In this document: piece by piece, positions 27,631-39,600 of the stretch
How positions within the stretch are numbered: position 1 is the stretch's first letter
Layout of the letters: every line of letters starts with the position of its first letter
Origin: Porites lobata
Lineage: Eukaryota; Cnidaria; Anthozoa; Scleractinia; Poritidae
Assembly (NCBI GenBank): GCA_942486035.1
Contig: CALNXK010000015.1
Coordinates: forward strand, 1,267,501 to 1,331,500
DNA: 64,000 nucleotides
Reading direction: 5' to 3'
Notes under the pieces: model-generated
The model's input: only the letters and a program-made list of their open reading frames with translations
What the model was told of the DNA's origin: nothing
Database searches by the model: none
Made by a program: the position numbers and the translations under genes

Positions 27631-30600
27631 GTTATCCATCTCTAAACTGCTCTTTTGCTTTGTTGTTTAGTCATTTAATCGATTTGTCAACCGATCTTTA
27701 ACTCACTTTTTGTTTTTAATTCGGTTGCAGTAGTATACAAATGTCTTGGACACATCTACGATGTTGGTAGAGTTTCTGTATACTCCTACTACTTGGTGAT
27801 TGAAAATAACAAAACGATACCCAGGACGGGCGATATCGTGGTATCAAATTCAAGTGATGGATTTATTGAGACTGTTGTTGCCGCTCATAACACCAGCGCT
27901 GACGCACTTTATTTAGAGACAAAACTGCAGCGGTGCCACGAAAATTCACAATGGAATAGTACAGGGTATGAATTAGTTTGCTTTACTTCTTTTCAATTTA
28001 AGTACTTAAGATAATTCTGTTTCTATCAGTTTTAAACGGTGGGTGGTCTTGTGTAAGTTACTTTCAAAATATCAAAATCACGTTAAAGGCTAAACTTGCC
28101 CCAAATCCTGAGGTTAACAAATCGACAACAAATTTCCATGGTCTATACTCTTATTGACCATAAAAATGACGTCAAAATTTTGAAAACTCAAGTGGAACCA
28201 CGAGGCCCGGGCGAGTTGTTTCACGGCCAAGTTTGAACACTTTGACGTCATTTCTGTGGTCGATAAGAGTATATACCATATAAATTTGTTGTTGATTTAT
28301 TTGTTTGTCTGTTTGTTTTTCGAATAAAAGTGAGAGTTTTTTACGTCCATTTTCTTTGAATTCCCGGGAAATCGCGTGCACGAGACGAGAAAGAGAAAAA
28401 ACAATTGCGCCACCATCACGTCATTTCCACATGACCTGTACTACAGCGCTCGACCAATCAACGCGCCAGAAATCTCTGTGTTATGGTAAACTATCATTTT
28501 CAAGATTATTCTTATTAAGATCACATTACCAGGCAGGCTGTTTTTGGTCTGACAGCGCACCACTTTTTACTGAAGAGTCCTACTCTTGATAGAGACTAAA
28601 TCTTGGTTGTTTAACTTAACAACACAGTATTTTGTCAGACCGAACTTATAATTGGAAGTTTGAAGAGCTGGCACTAACAGGCCCACGAGCACTTATAGAC
28701 TGCAAAACCTTGAACTATTGTGAGCAATTTTACTGACATGTTCGCAGCCTTTCAGTGCAGCAGGAGCTACAGCGATGTAGCAGGTGGTGGGAAAAGGAAT
28801 AGACACCACTAACCTAACCTTTTCAACACATAATCATTTCCCTTAAACAATAATTTATTCTGTCGAATCTATCGCAACAGAACTGCTTTTAATTAACCGT
28901 CGACACATATAAAGGGAGGAAGTCAACTACAAGATAGATCCGGCATACTTTGATCGACTTAGTTTCTGCAACCAAGCCATCTTTAGAGTGCCTGTTGTTG
29001 ATAAGTTTACGGTCATTGTCCTTGATCTAAATGGTCGGCTTTATTTATTTGTTTACTTTTTCGGAGGCAGCCAAATGGTCAGCACCCTGGACTGGCAAAA
29101 GTCCCTGGGTCAAATCCCGCTTGGACCACTAATTGGAGTAGCTGACTCGCAATCCCGGGTTTAACTTCCGTGGCGCTATGGCAGCGGGACGGGAAGAGGA
29201 AGGAGAGCTTACAACTACGTCTCTGGAATTTGAATATCTGTATCAAAAAAGTCGATGCGAAATGCTGATTGGCGGAGACGACATTATTAATGACGCCATT
29301 ACCCTCGGCACGTGCCTCTCCTTCCTTTCCCGCCCCGCTGCCAGAGCACCCCGGAGAACTGGCTCGCAGGCTAGGCCAGACTTGTAAATTGCCGATAGAT
29401 TTTTTGCAGAGGCTAGAATATGAAAATTGGCTACATTTAACTTTGTTGTTGTATATATTTTATTAAATATTGTCAGTTAATTTTTTGGCCTTGAAGCATT
29501 TCTGGTCTTATATTCCTTTGACCAACTAGATTAAGAGAAAGCAAGCGAGTGCTTACGAAGTCCGCATATTGTAATGGCGGAAACAACAACTTAGGACTAA
29601 TAGTAACACCGACAGACGCTGCTGCCCAACGGTTTGCTGTAAATGATTCAATAGTAGGAAGACCAAGCAATGGCTTCATAGCTAAGGTATTCCCTTGCAT
29701 TTCTCTTGACCTTTTCATTTATTTGTTTCTTATTTATTATTTTTCCCTGTGGTTTATACCAATTTAAACAGAATGTTTAAGTTCAGTGATTAGAACGTCT
29801 AAAGTTTGCTCTAGGCGTTCAGATAGCTGGGAGCGTCTTCGGCGAAAATAGGTTCTCTTCTTTGCGCCGTCCCCGCTATCTAACGCCTAGAACACGAATG
29901 AACTCTTTTTCTGCCTCTTGTTAGGTATTTACGTAATCTTTTAAACTTTGATTGCTAACATATCATCTAAACTCGAAATGAGGGTCTTTGGCGGAATTTG
30001 CATGGAAATTACAGGATGTATCCGAAGAGGCACCGTACCAGATGGTTGTGTTTACGTCTTTAGGTGCCCATGAAACGCCCTAAGTCCTTGGAAGCAATGT
30101 AATAGGCACATACAAAAAGCGTTTTTATACTAATGTCATCGATAAACTTTCTGACGTTCATAAGTAATGGTCCAGGAAAGGTTAGACCTGTCCCCCCCCC
30201 CCCCCCTAAAATATGTAGAGAAGCAAACTCAATGCGAATCGTTGACTCGGAAAATAATAGACGAACGAAACGATTATCCAGCAAGTTTTAGCGTTTCTCG
30301 ACCTTTGGAAACTTGCAGGCAATATTTGCTCCTTCGAACAGTTATTTTACAGAAAAAAAAAGTCATCGGGTGCCCCTGAACTAAGCGTTTCTTTGCGTTA
30401 ATTTCCAAACCATTGAACTTTCCAGCGTGTGCAAACAATAGTCATAAATTACAACGCCGGGGCCTAAAGATTGCCACTAGACTTTCGAGAAATGGGCCTT
30501 TATAGGCTCCTTATTTCAGAATGCTTTACGTCTTACTGTTCGGTGCGATTCTATGAATGAACTTTAAAAATGACTGAGGAAGCTATATTAAACCTCAGAC

Positions 30601-33600
30601 GTACAAAGGTTTTTTAAAGTATTTTTCCCAGACGATAAAACATTAGCACCAGACGTTTACAATGGCTGCTCCTTTATCCCTCTCGCACATTTCAAGACAA
30701 GTTTAGTGATGGTAAGTTTCTATGGTTGCGAGATATGACGTCATAAGAAGCAGGTGGTCAAGCCATTTTTGATTCAAAATTCATGCGTTTTCAACTTCTT
30801 TTAACAATTAAGGTAAGGTATGTGAATGACATGATGTAAAGTGCTTATTTATGTGTTATTTTACATGTCAAGCACAAAAAAACTGCAATGTATCGCGGTT
30901 TTCTCCTGATTTCTAATTCTTGGTAAAGTCCAAGGTGGCGTCCAAGATGGCGACCATTGTTGGTGAGGTCACAGGCCTCCAGCAGCGCCAACACCCATAA
31001 AATATACCTCATCTTGTTGAGAAGATCAAAAGCAAAATCGTTTCGAAATACGGCCGCATCTCAAAAACTCTGGGGATGGGGTTCCATCAACCCCCCCCCC
31101 TTCCCCATTGTACTACGGTGGGGATAAAACTTTGCGTGTACGTCCAAGGGCTAATTGGAATATCTATCTTTATTCATCCTTGCAGGTTATAAAGGTAACC
31201 CCGAGTGGAAATCTTTTCCTGGTGGAAGTTATTTCTGCTAATTTTAATGAAAACGGAACAATCAGCACGGTTGTGGAGGCAGAAAAACTACAAAATTTCC
31301 ACAGGCGGAAAAGGCGTTCAACGGATGATGACCAGATGTCGTTGGAAGTTTTCAACACTGGCCAAATAAAGCACACGGTAAAAAAATCCGATGTATTTAT
31401 ATTGTATAGATTTTGTAACCAATGCTAGATTCAGACGTTCTGTTAAATACTTAAAACAATTAACAACTCGCACTCGGATTTACATGGTTGAAGGGACAAA
31501 CGGATATCGATAGCCAAAATTTCTTGGACGGGTGCACGAATGATTTCCTTAGATCCATGTACTGAGCTCCATGTTCGCCCTTCGGCTCTCAAATGTGGCA
31601 AGATGATTTTTTGTGTGTGTGCGAGTCAACCTAAAATGGCATTTAAATAAAGAAAAAAAAGAAACTTTAGAGGAAGGAGGGGGGAGGGGGGGGGGAGTGC
31701 GAGGCGAAGTGTTTGTTTTTTCTTTCTTGTCTTTTCCAGTTGATCGTAGTAGTGTTTTTACGCTAGGTCATCACAGCTCCGAAAACTGCATCAAAGAAAG
31801 CTTTTGTCGGCATTACGCTTGGTATATTTCCATTAATCATAATTTGTAATTTCACTTTATTCCTCAATTTTAATGGTGTTAACGAGAAAAGAAAGGGAAT
31901 AAGATTGACATCAAAATTGAAATTTTAATTACAATGACATAACAAATAAGCAATGTTCAATTATAATATGTTTTTTTTGAAAGAAGCTTTATTGTTTTTA
32001 TGAGACATTTTAAAATTCGATGTTTGATAAAATAATGGCGGGAAATTCGAAAATTAAAGCATCATAATATCGCAACTAATCTATCATTTTATAACTAGAA
32101 GGAAGACATGTGGGTCTAAAATAGCTCAGATTTATTACAACTTAATTTTACTAAGTATAGCTCTTCAATGGTTCCTTTCCAACAGATTCTGTCCAGTGCA
32201 GAAGCAACAGTTGAAGCACGTCTGAGTGCATCCCTTACGCTGACCGCACTCGTGGATATTCAAAAGAGCTTTTGGGGAACAGTCAAAGAGGCCGCCATTG
32301 GCTTAACGTTAGAGGGGAAGATGGATTCTAATCTGGAAATCAAAATCAATAAAAAACTGAGGTTTGATGTGTTTTCTTTAAGTTTTACTTCCATTTGGTT
32401 ACCGTATTTATTTGATTTAACGCAGCCCTCGATTAAAAGCCGTACCTAATCAAAAGAATGTGGCGTCTATTAAAAACACTCGGTACAACTTGGTAATCTA
32501 CACTATCCAGACATATACGATTCTATCACAGCAAATTAAGAGAGACAATGGAACCTTCAAATTACAAAATATTTACACACCTTTTACAGTAACTGTTGTC
32601 AGTGAATTAAGAAAAGTGATTTCAAAATAAACGCCGCCCTCGAATAAACGCCGCATCGGACACGCTGAGAATTTAATAAACGCCGCTACTTTTAATCGAA
32701 TAAATACTGTGTTAACAATTTGCTCTCCAAAAAGTCAAAATTCAGGGGGGAATGAAGAGATAACACCAAATGCAAATTGCAAATTTATGACCTTTTCTAC
32801 ACTAGCGCAATGTTATTGCTTCGCTTGTTCATTGGCTACTGAAAAAAAGTAATGGAGTTTCATTGGCTAAAAAATTGACAGGTTTGAGTCACGCCACTGC
32901 CTTGTATAAATTAAGAAGTCACTTGTTTTCCAAAGTTCGAGCGAGATTGCAGTCAGGATTGCTAACAGCATATTCGAGCAGAATTTGTGTGCCTGTTGCT
33001 GTTCAGGTCAAGGAAAGCGTTAAAATTATCTCTTGGTCCTCGACGTCCTGAATGTCATTTAGCTGTCTGAACTGTGCACTCAAATCGAAGGTGGGCGTTA
33101 TACGTATGTTGTTTTTATTTCAACTTGGGCTTAAAAAGTTTCAAAAATATTATACAAAGCGCTTTTTTTGCAATCGGAAAAAGGATAAGAAAAACACTTT
33201 ACGTCAAAGAACGCTACTGTAATTAATGTATTCATTCTGAATAAACTTGACTTACAGAGTGGCTTGCACATACCATTTTACCTTTCAAAGTTTGTATCTA
33301 AGCTTATTGCTCAATCAATTCCTAACACTCTTTGTTTGAGCTAACATTCTCGACATCTAATTGCCGTTGTTGTTGTTGTTTTGTTTTTTTACTGAGCATT
33401 GTCTATTTAGTACTTATATTTTGCAACTAGCATTTATTTTTGGACTTGATAATGATGTTTTCAAAGTACCATATGTCACTAAGCTCTTGGAAACAGGTTT
33501 ATATCGCTTAGTAAAGGAAGTGAACGAGATATTTATGGTGTTTTTTGAGGATAAAGGGGTGGTATCAGCGCCAAAAATGCCGGTAGGGGGTAGGAGAGGG

Positions 33601-36600
33601 GCAGATATACTTATTCTTAAATAAATCATTGTAAAACTATTTACACAATGTCCACTTAAATAAAATACACCTACTCAAAGGTAGTGATTTAATAAACGTA
33701 ACTTACCGCACACGCTTGGAAAATAGTCAAGATCTGACCGTCTTGATCTCTAACCTAAATCCGCCTTTAGACTAAGCGATACATTTCTAAACGTTGAAAT
33801 TCTGACAAGCGTCAGTGGAGTTGCAAATCTTCGTGCACAGAAGGTTTGCCTTTAATCATTTGCAACGAGAGCTTGTACATTCAGTCTTACACCTACTCTT
33901 CAGAAATTCACCACAGGCTTTAGACGCTTCCGGTAATCTTGTCCAAACCGGTTGCCAGGGGTTATTTCTCATCTTCCAGCCAAATCCGTCCGGAGGAGGA
34001 ATTTTCTGCTGGTTCTCTGAGATCATCTAGACGCTCGCTTGGTACGCTGCTCTATTAAAGTGATGTAGAAGGGCCTCTTAGAAAGTAAAATGAGGGCCAA
34101 AAAAGACGAATTAGACTGGTAAAGCAGTGTAGAACCCGAGTCGTAAAAGAATTCATACTCTACGTCTAACCTACACACCTGCGTTGGTGGAATACTTTCC
34201 AGTGGTCGCCCTTTCTTGGTGAAGAGGTGTCTTCTTGTGGCGTTAACCTTGCTTGCAGAACTGTCGTTGTCGTAAAGGACAGGAACAAATCGCTCCATGG
34301 CAGAGAATGCCGCAGATTTGTCATCTAACGGAGTGAACTTGCCATCCAGAACGCTCAGAAAAGCTTCCGTAACTTCCACGCAGACTTTTTTCTTTTTCCC
34401 TGGAAGGACGATGTGGCATCGCAGCTGGTGATAGCATGGAACAGTGGAAGCGCTTTCGCTTCTCTAGGCGCCAATACTTCGCAGATGGTGTCGATTGATA
34501 TATACTGGAAATGTTTTCCCATGCCAAAGGCGATCCAGACACCCACATCAGGCCGGATTAAACACAGGTTACTGTACTCCGCAATGACAATGACCACTAC
34601 TTCATCTGTATCTACCGTTCTGATCAGGACTTACTTTGAAACGTGCTCCACAGCATCCCTGACATGTACAAATATTCGCGTGTCTGCCTCCTCGTGGTTA
34701 CAAACTTGCATATTTCGGGAAGAGTTAGATGAAATGACAACCTCACATAAAATTAAGAGCGAGCGCGTATTTCGTCAAATACGTGTGATGTGGCGTAAAA
34801 ACGTCGTTACTAGTCCTCACCTGATATGATTACTACGTGCTTGTAGGCAGGGAAGGAGTATCTGCTAACCTGAAGAGTGAGGAACTGGAACAACTCTTTC
34901 TTGTTTCCTGCATCGCCCAGAAATGCAGCTAACTCAAAGACTTTGACATCATATGATTCTGGTGGAAAATTCTGTGTTATCCTTATAGTCAAGCATTTAA
35001 TTAGGTCAGACTTGGTAGAACGTAAATTGAGAAACCCGGACAACGACCGCGGTGTAAAGACGACTGAACAAGAAGCAGTCGCTAATTTTACGGCTGTAAG
35101 CGTCTGTGCCGCTTTGCATACCTGTTTGGCTGTTGCCGTTTAAACAGTGCCAATGAATTCTTGGAATTTCTATGGATAGCCGCTGTTCTATTGTCGATGA
35201 AAGGTGACACGCATTTCTTGTTCTGCTTAGCTCCGATTTCCTCGATAGTTCGCCCAGTACGCGTAACGGATCGGATTCATTAGCACAATTTCACGTATCT
35301 AAGGTAATCAATTCAGAACAATCTTCTAAGAAAGGACTCCGAAAATCGGCGATGATTTTAGCAATATTCCTGACGTTATTCTGGAAGGAATTCTGTTTGG
35401 ACTAATGTTGGTTGTAGTGCTTTCCTTGCTCCTTTCGAAAGTGGATCACGGAACAGGTGTCATCTTCAAAATTCATTAAGCAGCGCCTCCCTCTGGCCCA
35501 GCTATCATCCAACGCCTTAGCGCCTTTAGGTTTTCGGTAACACCAATAATTCCCTTGATCCTTTTAGGATGCCTTTCTTCTGCTCGTACGCTTGGTCTAT
35601 CGGCTAGGAAATCTCTTTGATGATTTCGAAATGATATTTTGTAAGTACGATTATGCAGGTTTATTTAAAAGTGTGTCTTCCCCGCCCCCTCCCTACCACC
35701 GGCCCGGTTTGGTTCGCGCCCATACCCTGTCCCGTCGTAAAATACCATAATCCAGGCATCTATTTATAGGGATAATAGGCTCCTGCATAAACGTTACCAG
35801 TATCTTGTTAAAATGTTCTTCCCTACCTTCACTAAACAAGATAAACTTGTTTCCGGGTGTTTTATTTTCCTTTTATAGAGCATAGTGAGAGACTGTGGTA
35901 CTTCGATAAAACCACTCCGCCCCTGCCAGCTGAACGCCCGATTTCTTGGCACCCCTTCTGAATCCGGCCGGAATGATCAAAGGAACGTCTGTGCCGGGTT
36001 TGGTGCTTGTACTCAAAAGAGCACAAAACGGCCCTTGTTTGTCGCTAAGCCACGCTACTAAATCCGGTATTCTCAGACATGACAAGAAGGATTTGGCGCC
36101 CAACGATAACAAAGCTTAAGCTAGATTCTAGATAAACGATAACACTCCCCGGTCCTCTCCCCCGAAAAACCTAAAGGCGCCTCTGAGCCAAAACTGAATA
36201 TCTGGAAGAAATTGTTGGATTGTGGGGGAGACATTTTACTAGAAGAACCGAGAAGCTCCCGACAATTAATCTAACCAGGGTTGAGGCCTCAAATGTAATA
36301 AATGACCGTAAATGTAATAAATAGGGCGAAGAAAGTGAATCGCCAGCTGGCTATAACATTAATATCGCATCAGACCGTCGCATGTATCAGTCAGTGACTT
36401 TATCAAGTTTCGGGCTATTATACTACATATATGTATACTGTTAAGACTTCCATTACATTTAGGGCTAAAACCTATTGCACATATAATTAGACCCTTTATT
36501 ACACTTAGGGCCAAAAGTTATTACATTTAGGACCTTGATTACATTTAGGGCCAAAAGTTATTACACTTAGGACCTTTATTACATTTAGGGTCATTTATTA

Positions 36601-39600
36601 CATTTGAGGCCTCAGGGTTATTCCAAAGGCGTTAAATCATGTTCTTGGCATCGGCCAGAAATTTCTCTGACGGATCAAAATGTCTCCCCCGAGAATATTC
36701 CATCCCAGTTATTTGCCTTAAGGCAAAACATATGAAACTGTTTGGATTGTAAATCTGCTACTCATTTTTATTGCTTTTTCAGCCATACCGGAAGACTTGG
36801 GCCAAAGTTTAAAAAGCAGCTTGGGAGAACTAAAATCATTCGTTTTGGAGTGATACCAGTCCCTGCGGGTTTATTCTTGGAAATAACAGCTCACGGAACA
36901 GTTGAAGTGTCCGTAAGTTTATTCAAAGACACGGACTGTAATTGATGCATCTTAACTAAGGGACCCAGGCCATTTCTTTCTTTTTCATTTTTCTTCTTTT
37001 TAGTGGACTCTTAGGGCATCCCAAGTTAATTCATTTTTCTTTTAGGGAAGTCTACACCATTCTGTATCAGCCAATGGAAGAATTGTACTAGGAGGTGTAT
37101 GTCGCTGGAGTACAAAGAGCTGCCATATAACTCAACGAACGGTCAGGATTATGTTATAATGCTTAATGAAAAAGTCAGGATCACCAATCTATGCCGAAAA
37201 AGAAATAGTTAAAACCAACACAAAGATACTAAATAAATATTCACTTAGAAACGTAACTGAAAGACTAACTAAACGTTAAAATTTGACTTAGCTGATTATC
37301 CTAAGTTGAAGCTAAGGTTTCTAACCAAGTGAAGTCGAATTGCCTGCTTCCGCCGCCCTCCGATCTTTGATTAGTTGAAAATAAATGTAGTCATCAAAAT
37401 TTCTCCCTAGATAATCAATTTCGTTAAAAAAAAAGAAAAGAAAAACGACAAAAAAGTGTGCTTTTATAAAGCTATCCTTTCATCAGTGGCGAGGTACTGC
37501 TGTCTTTACGAAGAAGAACTGCAAAGCTCGTTGATGATCAGCAGCGAATTAGTTCTGTCTGTGTAAGGAGGAACTCCAAATTTCGCTTGGAATTATAAAA
37601 AGGCTTCACTATTTGTCCTGACTCAACCTAAGTGCAAAACTGAATGAGAGTTTTCCACTTGAATAAAAAAAAGGAAAAAAAAGCTGCTTAAGTTTAGAAC
37701 TTACTTAAACGTGTCGCTCAGTACGCCTTTTTAGATATATATTTTCGTCTCGTTGTCCTCTTTACAATCCTTCTGTGACACAGTTTTCTTAACTTTTCTC
37801 TTCTATTTCGAGATTTCTAATAGTGTTTTACTGGAAAAAAGACTGTCTCTTACTTATCTATGACAATTTTATTGCAAAAAAAAAAACAAACAAACAAACA
37901 AAAACAATACTATAATGATAACATTAATGCGTATATTTTTTTTAATGACCACAGAGAGAATGATATAAACACTGTCAGGTTGAAAACTCATGCTCTGTTT
38001 GGACGATTGGTTTTTGTTTTTACTTGTGTTCTTTGTTTTGTTTTGTTTTTTTTTATCCGAAGCATGAAACTAAAAACATCGCTCGCGATTCGGATAGGAA
38101 GAAAGATTGTTTTCACAAGAAAATCATCTCTGGCCAATTTGATAGGCTGTAACGCGTTAGAGTGCGAAAACTTAGAACATAAACTTTTTTAAGTGAATAT
38201 TTCTCGCTGCGTAACTCATACCCATCGTTGACTTAAAAGGCAAAACTATGTTTTAAGAAATAGTAACAAAACACTGAACATTAATTTAAAAAATTTATGG
38301 TTAAGTTCTAGCAACACTTTTCTGCCACGCTACTATCTTGTGATCGTAACCTCCATGTGATAGCCTTGTTATAGGTAGTTGTGATCTTTCATGGGTATGT
38401 GGAATGTTAATTGATCCTCACAGATCAGACTTAATGCGGGTTGGAATAAGCCGAATCCTAAGCTCAAGATTGGAGCACAGTTAGTTATTACAGTAACGCC
38501 TACAATTTCTATCGAAATGCCAGTAGCACCAAGCTGGGAAACCAAATCTTCGACCACAAATGTGTTCAAGAGGTTAGGTAAGAGCGTTTGACTTGTTTCT
38601 GCTTATCTCGGGTCTTTTGCTAGTGAGGCAATTGAGGAGGGCATCGTATTTAATTGTACTTTAAAGTTTGGTGGGAAGGGGAAATTCATTTATGGGTGAA
38701 CAAGGCTTGAAGAACTCAGAAAAAGGACATAGAGTTCTCCTAAGGAGAGGTCCATTCTCTCTCACCCTGCTATGTATCCTAGCGTTGAGCAGGCACTCAA
38801 GGCGGGTCAAAAGGCAAGCTCTTTCTTTCCTACACAAGCAAAAGCTTAATCACAGGAAAATGCAATGGTCCTTATTTATTTCCAAATTCCAGGGCAGTTT
38901 GTTTCTTTCAGCCTCGCAAGTTTGCTTTGTTTACGCTAATTCTCTGAGACTCGTAAATTTAAATCCGCATCATATATGACTGGGATTAGAGCCTGCGCCT
39001 TGTTAACAGAGTAAATTCTGTTGTTTTTTCTAGTGGGAAAAATTGTGGATTTTGTGGATCTCTCTGTCCGGATATTTGCAAGCGCACCACTTGAAGGAGG
39101 AATATCAATAACTCATCCATCCAGTCAATGCCAAGGAAGAAAACCTGCTCAACTTCAAGGCCTTTTTGGTATTCCTGGAGTTGATTTTGGTGTTTCAGTT
39201 TCATTTGTTGGAAAAGAATTGGTGTTAACAAAACGTCTGGGATTTTCTTTAGTGAGACGCCCAAGGTAGGCAAGGATCAATTAGACGTACACAACATATA
39301 TTAATCTCAAAATTTATAACAATGTACGTTATATGTAAAATCATCATCATCAAGAGTGATAAAAAGTAAGCTTTTGAAAGTTCCCTAATCATTGAAACAC
39401 TTCCTAGATCAAACAAAACGTTCTTCAATTGATTTTTACTCGTGGGTGGGAGGTGGGTTGGTGTAGAGATTCAACATCTCACATTATATTTTTATTGCGT
39501 AATATAATTATTACGTAAGTGGTTGTTTTAATGGTCTTTTTGAGCTTAAGGGCGAGAATTTTTAGGGGACGCAATTGTTTTTTTGATTGGCTATTACAAG

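Noticed and set aside
27388..27639. Minus-strand frame with polyasparagine start
   Set aside because: The start is encoded by the (ATT)n repeat, and the rest has no domain or splice support.
34413..34829. Plus-strand 138-codon open frame
   Set aside because: It is the reverse of the minus-strand element ORF, whose motifs are the recognisable ones.
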